A stretch of DNA of 64,000 nt from Episyrphus balteatus. Lineage: Eukaryota; Arthropoda; Insecta; Diptera; Syrphidae. Both the position numbers and the translations under genes were made by a program. Positions 1 through 11,559 of the stretch are shown one piece after another. The notes under the pieces are model-generated. The model was given only the letters and a program-made list of their open reading frames with translations, did no database searches and was not told the origin of the DNA. The DNA is taken from positions 32,971,679-33,035,678 of the forward strand of contig NC_079135.1 of the NCBI RefSeq assembly GCF_945859705.1, given 5' to 3'. Positions within the stretch are counted from its first letter, which is position 1. Each line of letters begins with the position of its first letter.

Positions 1-480
1 AACACGTTTCTAACAATTTTTGATTAAAATTTGTGTGTGTTGTATTTCACATAAGAGCTATCGAAAACGACTTGGGCGATTGCAACTAAATTTTTATATA
101 TTCTGTATAAGCGTAAAAATAATTGCATTAAAACCAATAAAAAAATTAAAAACACTCATTTTAATTTTTTTTTTAAATATTTCAAAATTATTTTTTGAAA
201 AATCAAGTTTTTGAAAACAGTTCTGTTAATTTTTTCGATTGTTATTTTATTTGTATGTGTGTAATAACATTTTATTAAAAATTGCATGCAAACTTTTTTT
301 GAAAAATATATAAAAATTGTTAGGTACCTACATACATACCTACCTATATAAATAAATAATTTAAAAAAATTGGTTCGTAAGTGTTTAAGTATAATAATTA
401 GAAAAACCGATTTTATATTTTTTACATTATGATAACATTATGAATTTCACATTTGTGAAATTCCTTAAAAAAATCAAACT
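1..480. other. AT-rich intergenic or intronic DNA, no recognisable feature
   Basis: Homopolymer-rich sequence with no conserved element end, open frame or structured repeat that I can identify. The short ORFs here look like chance products of base composition. Confidence 0.5.
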
Positions 481-490
481 ACAGAACATT

Positions 491-612
491 CTCGATTAAC
501 GCAACTCTCGATTCACGCAACTCCTCGATTTTCGCAACACCTCAATTTTTATCATTGTTGACGCAGTAATCGCAACTCTTCTACAAAAATTGACTCGATA
601 AGTGCAACTTTC
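491..612 (+). repeat. Short-period (about 16 bp) repeat, possible subterminal repeats of a transposon end
   Basis: CTCGATTAACGCAACT (491-506) is followed directly by CTCGATTCACGCAACT (507-522), then a diverged CCTCGATTTTCGCAACA (523-539) and looser copies ending TCGATAAGTGCAACTT. Short subterminal repeats of this type occur near the ends of Tc1/mariner-pogo and other DNA transposons. The segment begins with TACAGAACATT at 479-489, which could be a TA target followed by a CAG end. No matching right end was found, so the classification is open. Confidence 0.4.
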
Positions 613-679
613 AATATACAAAAATTCGATGAACTGAGCAAATTTTAACCCCCATTTTATTTATTTTATTTACGTTTAA

Positions 680-1015
680 CCCTTTCGAACCCAAGGTATG
701 AAAATCAATAATAAAAAATGTTTTTTCGGTATTATCGGGTCAAAAACATCACAACTAAGAAATATGAATAGCAAAAAGTTATTTTCTATACCTATCTTTT
801 TTTCAAAATTATGACCATATTTAAAAAATTTTTTTTTGCAAAAAAAAAATGTGAATTTCAGTCCCTTTTTCTATAGAAAAAAATTAAAGGTATGATATTA
901 AACTAACTTTTTGTAATAATCCAGTAACTAGGCATTATTATCTTTCAATTAAGCCATCAATTTTTAAAAATTTTTAAAAAAATGTTACATGAGAGTAACG
1001 CTGGGTCCGAAAGGT
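680..1015. mobile_element. piggyBac-like MITE flanked by TTAA
   Basis: TTAA (676-679) is followed by CCCTTTCGAACCCA. At the other end TGGGTCCGAAAGGT is followed by TTAA (1016-1019). The ends are inverted repeats with two mismatches over 14 bp. TTAA duplication and ends beginning with CC are the hallmarks of the piggyBac superfamily. The 336-bp interior is AT-rich with no open frame, so this is a non-autonomous element. It sits just downstream of the CTCGATT repeat and may have inserted into that older element. Confidence 0.6.
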
Positions 1016-1019
1016 TTAA

Positions 1020-2978
1020 GCTGCGTTGTGACCAATTTAAATATCAGAATAAAAAAATTTGACATAAAATTCATACAAACAAAACAATTACCAAAACTAC
1101 AATTTACCACAATTTTTCGAAAAAAATAAAATCATTAAATCACTTTCTGTGAAAGTATTTTGAACTTGTGTGAGTAACAATTTAAGAACGTGTAAGCCTA
1201 ACATTTACCAAAATGAACTATCTCTTTTAACTTTTTTTTTCAAAATACCTAATTTGTTTTGAAACTTAAAGCTACTTTATTTCAAGTTTGTTTAAAAAAA
1301 CAAACAAAAAAAGAACAAGAACAACACTTAATTGCCACGTTTTTCAAAAATATACTGCATTGTGTTAAATCTCGTGTGAATGTTTTATTTATGTTGCCAT
1401 TTTATTGTTGCCACGTGTTATATGATTCAAGAACCCATATTCATATTAAATCCTTTAAATTCAACCACAAGCACATACACCTAGCTTAATGATAAATTCA
1501 AAAAAAAAAAAAAAAAACTCTCCCGAGTACACTTTAAAGCTCTCCATGTCACATGCACATCACACCATTGAACAGCAAACAAATGGCCAAATCCAACCCG
1601 AGCGCCCTTCGTCCTTCCTTCTTACCATAACACTGCTTTGGTGTATCCTTGCATTTGAAATCAGCATATAAAGGGAAATATGCGCATAAAATTACTCCAA
1701 TTCCCCAGCTGTTTGCTCTTTTTCAAGCCACACCACAGCACCGAACCGAGTACCGAACCGACACCGACCGAACCTTTCCGCGCTACTCTACTGTGCTGTG
1801 TGTTTCAAGGATTGCACAATCGTGCACACTTGCTAGTAGATTGCATATACATGCGAATACATTACACAAACGTGTACAGATCCTACAATCTATTTTATGT
1901 GCATGAAACTGTTTTTACAGCAGTAGCTGCTGCTGTAGCATTAGCAGCAGCTTGTATGTAGATTGTAGAGAGATGGGAAAGATGGCGGTAAACTTTCATA
2001 TATTTTATATTTATGAATAGAACCTTCGAAAATCTAATCAAACTGACATTGATTCGGGATGAAATATTGAAATCTATAAACACATCTCTGCCGGGGTTTT
2101 TGCGCCCAAACCCCATGAGGATGTAGATAAGTTTAATATTTTTTGATAAATGTTCAATGAATTTTTGAAAATAAATTAAACAGGCCACCAGCCCACCATC
2201 ATCATTGTTTAGTCAGAAGAGAAAATAATGGGGCTTATTTAGCGAATGGCATAGTTTTCGAAAAATATCGATTTTATTTTAAATTTTATGCAAAAATAAA
2301 ATTTTTCAATACTTTGCTATATAACAGAAGTCTCTTTATGTGATGAATGACTGATGATGGTTTGATTGTGTGTTTGCTGCTGCCGTGACGTCAAGAGCTC
2401 ACACGTGAAATGCTATATGAATGTTACCTGCGTGTGATCTAATTAAAATGTTTCACAGCAACAAAAAATAATTATTTTGCTGTTACCAGATGACTAGTGC
2501 GCGATTTTATACTATCTTTAATCTCGATGGTAATTATTTTTCGGTTTTGTCAATTTGTATTCAGAGTTAAATTTTTTAAATCGAATATTTTGCAAAAATA
2601 TTTATTGTTGATGAAAGCGGATTTCCGTTTTATAATAATAATAAATTGAACTGCTTTTGTCAACGGAAAAGCCATTTATTATTTTTACAAAATTAAAATT
2701 TTTGTAAGCAATTTATTTCAATTGCGCTGGAGTGATTGGTTAACAAAATATTATTTAGGTACATAAATATGGAGTTTTAAAAATTTAAAACCGAAAATCT
2801 AAGATTCGAGAAAATTTTTGGCTCAGCGAAATTTTATAACTTGTTTGTTTATTTCTTGCTCAAGTTTTATTTTTTAAGAAATCGAATATGGGATATTTTT
2901 TCAATATAGATTTTTTTAAATGTACAATTGTTCTTTCAATATTTTATCACAAAATTTTAAATAACTATAAAACTTATT
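1020..2978. other. Unclassified AT-rich DNA with a poly-A tract and a CAG/CTG patch
   Basis: Contains a poly-A run (about 1500-1517), a less AT-rich stretch at 1690-1830 with repeated ACCGA words, and a CAG/CTG-rich patch at 1917-1952. The small ORFs at 1649-1961 cross this patch in several frames, which argues against coding. No transposon end was recognised. Confidence 0.45.
1917..1952. repeat. Imperfect CAG/CTG trinucleotide patch
   Basis: The run is acagcagtagctgctgctgt followed by agcattagcagcagct. The CTG and CAG halves are partly complementary, so it could fold into a weak hairpin. Confidence 0.6.
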
Positions 2979-3012
2979 GACTGATTCGCACGTACTTGAT
3001 CTTATGGAAAAA
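2979..3012 (+). mobile_element. Fragment of the mini-me/Helentron-like 5' end
   Basis: GACTGATTCGCACGTACTTG followed by ATCTTATGG resembles the left end of the full copy at 5241-6171 (GACTGGAGCCGCACGTACTTGCTCTT). The rest of the copy, if present downstream to about 3360, is too diverged to delimit. Confidence 0.4.
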
Positions 3013-3015
3013 AAA

Positions 3016-5240
3016 TGTGAAAGAATGTTAAAGATTTTTATAAATTTCAAAAACAAATTATTTTAATTTAATTTTATCATTAATTTTGTCATAAATGTAA
3101 AAAAAAGTATCAAACGTTAATTTTTAAATTAAAAAAACACCTTTCAAAATGGTTTTAATCTCCATATAAAATTTGCCATCTGATTTTTTTTATAACAAAG
3201 TTGTTTTAAGTTGTTAGAACCGTATTAAAAAAAAATAATATTTGGTATTTAAAAATTTTGCAAAAAATATTTGGTATGTAGCTTTGAAGAAATAATTTTC
3301 AAATTTCAAGAAAACTCATTAATCTGTTTTGAAAAAAAGTTCTAAACAAACCGAGTTTAGTGCAAATCTCTAGATCTTTGTTTTTTATTTAAATATTCCA
3401 CTTGAAAAAAAACTTTTGAATTTTTGTTTTTCCAAAAGCCGAGGCCTGTGGGAGTTTAAAAAAAAAATTCAAAAATGTGACAATGTACTTTGAAAGCACT
3501 TTTTTGAGTTTGCACTCGAATGCAAAAGTCTGAAACTCACTCATGATTAAGTAGGTATGTATAGGTAATAGATTCAAGAAAGATTTTGTGCCAACTTTTT
3601 GGTTTACTACCTTCACTGTGGAATGAATGTAATTCTATTCTATTGTTTCATACTTTATATGTATATCATAATTTTTGAGTAGGTAGTAGTGAATTTAGTT
3701 TTATAATATTCTTATGCCTAACTGATGATTGACAGATAACAACTAATATCCATTTCAATGTTCATAATTAAATAGTCTACTGAATGTGTAATCAAATAGT
3801 CGAATATTTAATGGTCTTTCATTTCATCATTTCCATAATCGCCAGTTAATGAATTTTAAAGGATAAAAGGGATTATTTCTCAGAATTTTTTTACATGTAG
3901 GAAGGTATTACTCTCCCATATTCAAGGGAAGAAGTTTTTTTTTTTTCATTTGCGTAAAAACCAGCACTCAAAATGAATGTAAAGCCCAATTTACTTTTAA
4001 ATATTTTGCAAGCACTCTTTTTTAATAAACGAAAAGTTATGCACCTCCAAAATGAAAAATGTTAAGAGGACCTTAATAATTTTAATTATATTTTGCAAAA
4101 TAATATTTGCGACTTTTATTTTATATATGTACGTAGTATTTTGTCAAAGCTTTGACTGCAAAAGTAATTTTCAAAAGGTTCTTTTGAAATAAACGTTTAC
4201 TATGTACTTCTCGTTTGTCACAGAGTAAGCCAAATTTATTTAACAAATTTCATTCTTTAAAAATTATAAAAAAAAACTTCAAGTTACCAAAAAAAAAAAC
4301 TACACCCAGCTGGAAAAAAAAAATCTAAGTTCATATTTTATGACCATGAGATGTAAGTTAGTAGGTACCTAATAGTACTGGCTGTAGAACAAAATTCTAG
4401 GTATGTGTTTTTTCTCTCCCTTTTCACTTTTTTTACTTCCAATTTGTATGTTTTCACTATAGAAATCCCCAAACTAGGTACTCAAGGACGTAAGAGGTAG
4501 AAAATTTCTCTTAAATGGATAACAATTTTTTATATATTATACAAAATATTAAAAAAAAGAATAAAAAAACAAAAGAAAGTTAAAAATAAAAAAAAAAAAA
4601 GTAGAAAAAAGTAAAAGTTACGAAAACACTGGAACAATTTTCAAACTTGAAGTATTTTCTTTTTTTCCCATAAATATCTACCTACTCTTGTGTGCCAAAC
4701 ATTATGCAGGTACAAGAATATTCTCAGATTCCTTCCTAAATAATAATGACCTTCTCACTGTGCTCCAGTTTCATAGCAGTTTTATTGTTTATTTATGTTT
4801 TTTTTTTTTTTTTTTAATGCAGAGTAAAAAAAAATCTACTACCAACTGTTGGTGTTTTTAAAACAACCCTTAACCCTGTTTTGAGTGGTTCAAATAAAAA
4901 AATATAAAAAAAAAAAAACAAAAACTCCTTGACGTTCTCGGCACCATTTTTCATTCGGTGCTTAAAGGTTTACAAAGCCTATATACATAACTATATAATA
5001 TAGAAAGTAGGTAGGTATGTATGTGAATTGAATATGCTTGAACAGACTTTAAGCCCAAATAGTTGTTTCATAGCAACATCCTTCTCTCTCTTAGTGTAAG
5101 TTTCTTAACACTTCTTTCCATTTACTAACGTATGTATATTGATGTATACAACTTATTCGTCGTCCTTCTGCAGGATGTATATGGTATGACTTCCACTACT
5201 ATTACTTCTCAGAATCACTACTTAGAGTTTAAGAATAAGA
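3016..5240. other. AT-rich DNA with homopolymer runs, no gene seen
   Basis: Long A and T tracts occur near 4285-4320, 4560-4600, 4800-4815 and 4905-4919. No open frame with exon-like composition and no paired element ends were found. Confidence 0.45.
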
Positions 5241-5563
5241 AAAAATAAAATGCACGACTGGAGCCGCACGTACTTGCTCTTGTAGTTCAAAGTATCTATA
5301 TCTTAAATAACTATTGGAAATTAAAGATTTTCGTTAAATTTTGAAAAAAAAAATAAAAGTAAAAAAATTCCATTTAATTTTTTTTTTTTTTTCAAAACTT
5401 TTAAGATTTTTTTTTACATTTTACACTTCTAAATGACAAGAAATATCTGTCTGCAAATTTTGAATAAAATTGGCTTTGCCTTTGATGAAATATACGACAT
5501 TAACTAAAAAATACATCAATTTGGCAGAAAACGGCAACGCCATACCGTTCTAGGAAATTTTTG

Positions 5564-5843
5564 TGAAAAACTAAAAACGCAGTTTTGTTAGACTCATTAA
5601 GACTATAACGAATACCAAATTTAATCGAAATCGTTAGAGTCGTTTTCGAGAAAATTGCAATAACTCATTAACGATACACGGGAAGAGCCGACATTAGCGA
5701 TTGAAAAAAAAAGAAATTGTCATATTTCCACTATCCGTATTTTTTGAGAAAAACTAAAAACGCAGTTATATTAGATATACGTACAGCATTACTTGTGTCA
5801 AATTTAATCAAAATCGTTAGAGCCGTTTTCGAGAAAATTGCAA
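5564..5843 (+). repeat. Internal direct duplication, about 183-bp period, within the mini-me-like copy
   Basis: GAAAAACTAAAAACGCAGTT occurs at 5564 and 5748, and CGTTTTCGAGAAAATTGCAA at 5641 and 5824, giving two tandem units of about 183 bp. The units differ at scattered sites, so the duplication is not recent. Confidence 0.65.
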
Positions 5844-6001
5844 AACCTCGAAAAGTTTGTATGGGAGGTATACGTTCTAGGCGAGATATTAAAAAACAAA
5901 AAAAAACAAACCTTGGAAATTACAAAATAATCATCTGTACCAAATTTCAAGAAAATTCGTCCACCTGTTTAGGCTGCAGCTTCTTGTACACCTTTTTTTG
6001 A

Positions 6002-6054
6002 CGACGCACAGACGCACAGACGCACAGACGCACCGACGCACAGACCGACGGACG
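6002..6054 (+). repeat. GACGCACA octamer microsatellite inside the element
   Basis: Five to six units of GACGCACA grade into GACCGACG-type variants. The array occupies the same relative position as the GTCTGTCA array in the copy at 30731-31790. Confidence 0.75.
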
Positions 6055-6171
6055 TCATGACGAAAACCACTTTTTCAGACTTCTCCATTATCGTAATGTT
6101 AGTTTTGATTAAAACCTCGAATTATTTTTTTGACACGAAACCAATACTTGCCCTATAGAGCAAGTAAAAAT

Positions 6172-6759
6172 AAAACTTCTTAAATATGTTTCAAAATTTA
6201 ATACAAAAAAAAAAAAAAAAAAACAAAGCAAGATTGTTTTTTTCTTTTTTTTTTACAAAAACTTAAAGAAAACGCTTAACGAGAAAAGTTTTTTAATAGG
6301 ATACCGAAGTAGGTGGAAGGAAGAATATAAAATAAAAATTTCAAAAAAAATAAGAAAAAACAGAAAAAGAGAAAGCTTTCCTTGTTCGCTTTCGTCCACA
6401 ACTTTGCAAACACAATTAAACTCGCATCAAGCAATACACACACTTATATGACGGTTTTTTTAGTAGCATCAACATAAGGATGGCAACCAAGCAACTATAC
6501 TACTGGAAAGGAGTTAGATTGCGGAACATACTACTGGCTGGCTGTATGTGCAAGGATGAAAATATCATCACATCAACAACCATTCTACCGTCTTTTTTTT
6601 TTTTTTTTTTTGATATGACGACACGGTGCAAAGAGAGTGTAAAAGTGCAACATGATTGCAGCTAAATGGAAGAGAAAATGCGGAAAGAAAAGCAATTTAA
6701 CATCAACAAACCCCATTTCTTTGAGTTTTTTTTTTTTTTATAAAAAAATTTTAAGGTGA
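6172..6759. other. AT-rich spacer, no gene seen
   Basis: Contains poly-A (6206-6223) and poly-T runs (6594-6611). A 61-codon ORF across the poly-T run has no coding signature. Confidence 0.45.
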
Positions 6760-7660
6760 CCATATTTCTTAGGTGTTATTTTTTCTTAAAGCCTAAAAAA
6801 AATAGATTTTTGAGATTTTTTAGTGGAAAGCAATGCGAAACATGTTTGTATTGATACATTTTTGACTCGTCTTAAGTTTTTAGGTTTTCTGGAAACTAAA
6901 ATTCTTTAACGTAGGCAACCCTGTGTAGATCCAACTTTTAACAAGGCAACCCTAATCAATTATTCTTTCATTTGAAAAAAGATTCAATTTAATAACAGAT
7001 GAGGATCTTTTCTACATTTTCTGGAAACCAAAATTCTTAAATGTAGGCAACTCTTTGTAGGATTAATTTTGAAGTAGGCAACCCTAGTCAACAGGGAATC
7101 ATATATACTTTCAATTAAAACTATAACCAATTTAAACACATGAAATAAATTTTCAAGACTTGCTGGAAACTTTAATTTTTAATTGTAGGCAACCCTGTAT
7201 TGGACCAACTTTTAACTTGGCAACCCTACTCGACAGGGAATCGTATATTCTTTTATTTGAAACAATAATTATATTTTCTAGATTTGCTGGAAACTAAAAT
7301 TCTTTAATGTAGGCAACCCTGTAAAGGACCAATTTTAAATTTGGCAACCCTAGTCGGCAGGGAATCACACATTTTTTATATTTGCAACAAGAACCATAAT
7401 AGCAGATGAAAAATATTTTCTAGGCTTGCTGGAATTTAAGATTCTTAAATGTAGGCAACCCTGTATGAGGCCAACTTTTTACTTGTCAATCTTAGTCGAC
7501 AGAGAAACACATATTCTTTTTTTTTGAAAAAAAAGAACCAATTAAATAACAGAGGGTGTACTTTTTACATTTGCTGGAAACTAAAATTCTTAAATGTGGG
7601 CAAAACTGTATATGGCGGGAATTAATTACTTTTTTTATTTGAAAAAAAAAAATAAAGATG
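6760..7660 (+). repeat. Tandem array, about 125-145 bp units, with paired GGCAACCCT motifs
   Basis: The word CTGGAAAC or a variant starts at 6889, 7021, 7163, 7287, 7429 and 7574, so there are about six units. Each unit carries GTAGGCAACCCTGT and, about 30 bp on, GGCAACCCTA followed by TCNNCAGGGAATC. Units differ by many substitutions and small indels, so the array is old. No open frame crosses it. The same GGCAACCCTACTC word recurs in the array at 16979-17360. Confidence 0.65.
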
Positions 7661-9019
7661 AGGTTATATTTTCTTCACATACACGCACCCATTCAAACCT
7701 GGCAACCCTATAATAGTGTCAGGATGAAAGAAGGCAACCAATTTTTTTTTTTTTTTCAATCATATCCAATTAGAACCAATAGTGAATCGATCTTTGAAAA
7801 GAAAAACTGAAAATGGTCACACTGTTTTTACTACTTTCCCAGTTTTGCACTTCAAAGCAGGAAATAGTGTTTTCGTCCTACCATACACATTATTTTTCTC
7901 TAGATAGGATGAAAACAACAAAAAAACAAATTGCAAAAAAGTACGAGTAGCCGAGAAATAAAAAGCAATACAGGCGGCGCAGGGAGAAGTGTGGTGAATG
8001 AAAATGGTGACATCCGTAATTAGCAAAAAACTTTTCCCCTTCTGACACACGACAACGACAACTGTTGGAAATCATAAAAAAAGGACTAATAGGAGAGAAC
8101 AAAATTAAAAAAAAAAAAAGGAATTAAATTTAACCGGGCTTAAGAAAGAAACAAGCGAGAAAATGTGGAGTAAACTAAATTAAGAAAAAAGCAAAAGGAA
8201 CAACAAAATGACACAAAAAGAAAAAGCAACACAACAACATAAGAAACCAACACAAGAAATTAAAAAAAAGAAAACTATAAACGAATCTAGTTAATGATTA
8301 ATGAAAAAAAATACAAGATTTTTTGAAGAGTAAAGATTCAGATTGTGGTCTGAATTAAACGGAAAATGTGAAAGTACCTATGATGTCTTAGGTATCCAGG
8401 ATGTGATTATGAAACAAAGAAGAGAGGTAGGGGACAATTTTTAATAATTTTCTTTTTTCATTTTTTCTGTTTTTTTTTTTCTTCTTTGAAATCCTTAAAA
8501 TGAAAAAAAATCTCCTAGTACGCATAGAAACCAGGTTTTTCATTAATTTTGTTTCTTCTTCTTTTTCTTAGCTTTCTGGCTAATTGAGCGGATTTCCGAG
8601 GTGTTATGGCTAGACTATACTAAAATGAGAATGTATAATTAGAAAAAATGAGAACAAGTATTAAATTTTATACGATCTTTGTGTGTCGAACACCCACAAG
8701 AAAAAAGAAATGTCACATTTTTTGTATGGTAAATGACATTATGGGATTGTGTAGGAATTATCCACTACCCACGAATAGATTATGATGGTTTGTTATTTCC
8801 CAGTATCAGGAAACGTATAGATAAGAAAAGATATACAACAAAATCAGATATTCAGAACACATAGGAAGGACTTCCGATTTCGTGTGTGATGGATGTGTGT
8901 TTGTTGAGCAAAAATATTTATTTAGAATTTTCATTTTTAATAGCTTGGAGTATTTGATACAGGATTGGTTATTTTGGTCTCATGATACAAAAAATCATAA
9001 CTTTTAACCATAACTCATT
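7661..9019. other. Low-repeat AT-rich DNA, no convincing gene
   Basis: Short minus-strand frames at 7817-8102 overlap one another and lack splice context. Purine-rich A/G tracts occupy 8100-8290. Nothing else was recognised. Confidence 0.4.
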
Positions 9020-9230
9020 TCTTAGGTCCCAAGATATCTGTTTCCGAATGTGAAAAACATTACATTTTTTGGTTTCCAAGTACCTAACTCCTAAAAAATA
9101 TTTGGGTTAGTTTCAAAAATAGTATCTACTTAAAGAAACCCTTGAGGTCTTACTCGATGGATTTGGGAAATTTTCAAAAGGCATTTTTTCAAAAACGGGG
9201 TTATCCGTTGTCGAAAAAAAAATGGATTTT
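9020..9230 (+). repeat. Single dispersed unit related to the 13.2-14.0 kb tandem repeat
   Basis: It contains GGTCTTACTCGATGGATTTG plus a downstream TTTTCAAA and GGGGTTATCCG context. This matches GGTCTAACTCGATGGATTTG and GGGGTACCGC in the tandem units at 13190-14040. One isolated, diverged unit indicates the family is dispersed as well as tandem. Confidence 0.55.
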
Positions 9231-9429
9231 TTTTCGAAAATTCAAAAAATACATCTAGATTTATAACCATTGTTCCTTATGGTTTTTCTTATAGTTTCTA
9301 TAGCAATAACTAGACAAAATTGAAATGGAACCACACTGTAACAAAAAAAAAAAATTCAGACGAATTGAATACCTCCTCCTTTTGGAAGTCTGCAAAAATA
9401 ATTCTTAAGACTGGGTTCCCTTTTTCAGC

Positions 9430-9604
9430 AAAGTCAAATCTCATGTAAAAGCATTTGTGTGTATTAGTGAATGTGTTTCGCTCTCTCGCCATCGAATTCT
9501 CTGGTTTTTTACTCTCAGGATGTTGGTTATGGTTTTCATTCATGTCTCTTTGTGAGATCGCCATCGCACTCACGCGTGCGGGGTGACATGCAAATGGATG
9601 TAGG
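9430..9604 (-). repeat. Dispersed repeat copy with CGCACGCGTG core (copy C)
   Basis: On the minus strand GCATGTCACCCCGCACGCGTG resembles CCATGTCAGCCGGCACGCGC in the copy at 10050-10446 and CCCCGCACGCACGCGCGAGTG at 11723. Similarity beyond the core is modest. It abuts the MITE at 9609-10034. Confidence 0.35.
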
Positions 9605-9608
9605 TATA

Positions 9609-10034
9609 CTGCCGTGCTAAGCAAAAAGGGCGCATATCCATTTTTGTAGTTTTGAGATAAATGCATTTTACTGACAAGGAAAAAGGTTGAGAATTGTAAG
9701 TGCGCTCAATTTCAAAATGATTTTAAGCAACTTGTAGTATGAAAATTATAATTTTTAGTTTGCACAATAATTATATATTGTTCAAGCTTCCCAAATGCGT
9801 ATCTAATTTTTTTTTTAAATTTTTAGAGTTAGTAATAAATGCATTTTTCTATTGAGGAATACAGTGGAGTAATATTGTTGAGCTCATCTTAATTGACTAT
9901 TTTGAGCCACTTGGAATTGGAAATGCGCTGTTTTTAGTTTACATATAAATGAGGCATTGTTTCAGGATGTCAAATATGCCTTTAACTCAATTTTGGATTT
10001 TTGGCTCATGCGCCCTTTTTGCTTAGTACGGCAG
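9609..10034. mobile_element. TA-flanked MITE with 26-bp terminal inverted repeats
   Basis: The left end CTGCCGTGCTAAGCAAAAAG continues GGCGCA. The right end read in reverse complement is CTGCCGTACTAAGCAAAAAG plus GGCGCA, one mismatch in 26. Both sides are flanked by TA inside a TATA context (9605-9608 and 10035-10038). A TA target and short length fit a Tc1/mariner-type MITE. The 426-bp interior has no coding potential. Confidence 0.7.
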
Positions 10035-10049
10035 TATACTACATAGATC

Positions 10050-10446
10050 TTTATATGGATATGGTGTTTGTGGACGAAAACTGGTTTGAAATTCAACATT
10101 TTCATGAAAGATTTCTGGAGTGTATACCACCTATTTATTTTTGAAATGAAAACTTGTTTCCATGTTGCTGTTGTGGATGGCATTTGAGTTTTTTGTGTAT
10201 CAGAGAAATTTTTTGCATTATAATAATAATTATAGTTGTTCAGCGGAGAAGCAGGTAGAGGATGTGTTATATGGGTGCATTGATATAATATACTTGACAG
10301 TATCCTTTGTGTAGTTTGTATAAAAATATGAGTAGATGCGCAGAAGGATTGGTTTTCAGGTTCTTGCTCACTTTTCAGTTGTTCTTCGTTGAGCAATTTT
10401 TTATCTCGCACACGCGCGTGCCGGCTGACATGGAAATGTATTTACT
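10050..10446 (-). repeat. Dispersed repeat copy B, inverted relative to copy A at 11560-12000
   Basis: On the minus strand the order is GGCACGCGCGTG, then TTTTTATACAAAC, then CATCCTCTACCTGCTTCTCC, then AATGCAAAAAATTTCTCTGA. Copy A on the plus strand has the same order with CGCACGCGCGAG, TTTTTACACACAA, AATCCTTTACCTATATCCCC and AATGCAAAGAATTTCGCTGA. A 149-codon minus-strand frame (9962-10411) crosses this repeat and runs into the MITE, so it is not a gene. Confidence 0.5.
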
Positions 10447-10648
10447 TACCTACAATATATAGAATGTTTAGGTTCTTATTTATATGTTGTTTGAGGATGG
10501 ACTCGATATCAATCCAATTTACTTTCAACACCTTTTTAATAAAGATTTTTTTAGAGTCACCAATGCAATGAACTCAGTTGAATCGATTTTGTTTTTTATT
10601 TACCTATACCTACATTATTAGGAAACAAAAATAAGGCAGCATTAATAA

Positions 10649-11291
10649 CACTGGTCAACAAAATTGAACTTTTTTTTGCCACAAGAACCAAGATATACTT
10701 TTCTATAGGTTTTTGATATGCTGAACTCGAATCTGAAGTCAAAAAAAATTTGATTGGCCTCCGTTTTTGAGATATAACCGTTATAAAATGCTGAAAAACG
10801 TCATTTTGGCTCTTTTCTAGCTTCTGTTTTTATGTGGGGTAGTTCATTATAAACAAATTTGTTGCCAATAGCATTTTTCTGATTGCGCATTCGAGTTCAG
10901 CAACTCAAAAACCTTTAAAAAAGTATATTTTGGTTCTTGTGGCAAAAAAAGTTTAATTTGTTTGGCCAGTGCTATTTCTGAGTCAAAGACCACTCCTTAA
11001 ATTTTAAATATCTCGGGAAGTAAAAAAGATATCGGAAAGATTTAAACATTTTTTGAAAGAATAAAACCAGTTCTTATAGGAACCGTTACAAATTTTTTCA
11101 TAAGGAACTACCCCACATAAAAACATAACCTCGAAAACAGCCAAAATGACGTTTTTCGGTATTTTCTAACGGTAATATTTCAAAAACGGATTCCAATAAA
11201 CATTTTCTGACTTCAGATTCGAGTTCAGCATATCAAAAACATATAGAAAAGTATATTTTGGTTCTTGTGGCAAAAAGCTTGTTGACCAGTG
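10649..11291. mobile_element. Fold-back element with CACTGGTCAACAA ends and TAA target duplication
   Basis: CACTGGTCAACAA begins at 10649 and its reverse complement TTGTTGACCAGTG ends at 11291. TAA flanks both sides (10646-10648, 11292-11294). The inverted arms run about 230 bp with moderate divergence and share GCTGAACTCGAATCTGAAGT. A third, internal end (GTTTAATTTGTTTGGCCAGTG, about 10948-10968) suggests two elements joined or an internal duplication. A 3-bp TWA duplication is typical of PIF/Harbinger, but the ends are not diagnostic. There is no transposase. A related, broken copy is at 27733-29065. Confidence 0.6.
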
Positions 11292-11559
11292 TAACTTATA
11301 AGTTACTTTTTTTTAAACCTTGAAATTAATTTTTCAACTATGTAATCAAAGTTTAGGGAAGTTTTCAAAAATAATTTTCAAGCTCAACACTTTGAAAAAA
11401 ATAAATGATCTATTTTTTCAAACTGATATTTTATTTATAAATTCAGATAGGCATTAGCTACTTTTTTGCTTGTTTCCTCAGTAGGTGTAATTTTAAAAAC
11501 TTTGTTTTTGCTAAGGAAACATACTGAGCATCTTCACCTATTCAAAACTATTTCTATAA

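Larger units (their letters stand above)
5241..6171 (+). mobile_element. mini-me/Helentron-like element, apparently full-length copy
   Basis: The left end reads TAAAATGCACGACTGG, then TACTTGCTCT (5271-5280). The right end contains AGAGCAAGTA (6157-6166), the exact reverse complement. A 3'-terminal hairpin has stem TACTTGC/GCAAGTA (6145-6151/6160-6166) with an 8-nt loop, followed by AAAAT. A GACGCACA octamer array (6002-6054) lies about 100 bp before the hairpin. Dipteran mini-me/INE-1-type elements, which are Helitron relatives, are known for an internal GTCY array and a 3' hairpin, so this family is my best match. There is no coding capacity. The same family recurs at 19630-20340, 30731-31790 and 33735-34394. 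Confidence 0.6.

Noticed and set aside
2385..2410. TGACGTCA-like and CACGTG words suggesting CRE/E-box regulatory sites
   Set aside because: Short motifs at chance frequency; nothing links them to a promoter.
6002..6054. Possible CRISPR-like array of short regular repeats
   Set aside because: The repeats are contiguous 8-mers without spacers, in a eukaryotic transposon context.
9962..10411. 149-codon minus-strand open frame, the longest in the window
   Set aside because: Its second half enters the MITE at 9609-10034 region and the first half is a dispersed repeat shared with 11.6-12.0 kb, so it is not a host gene.
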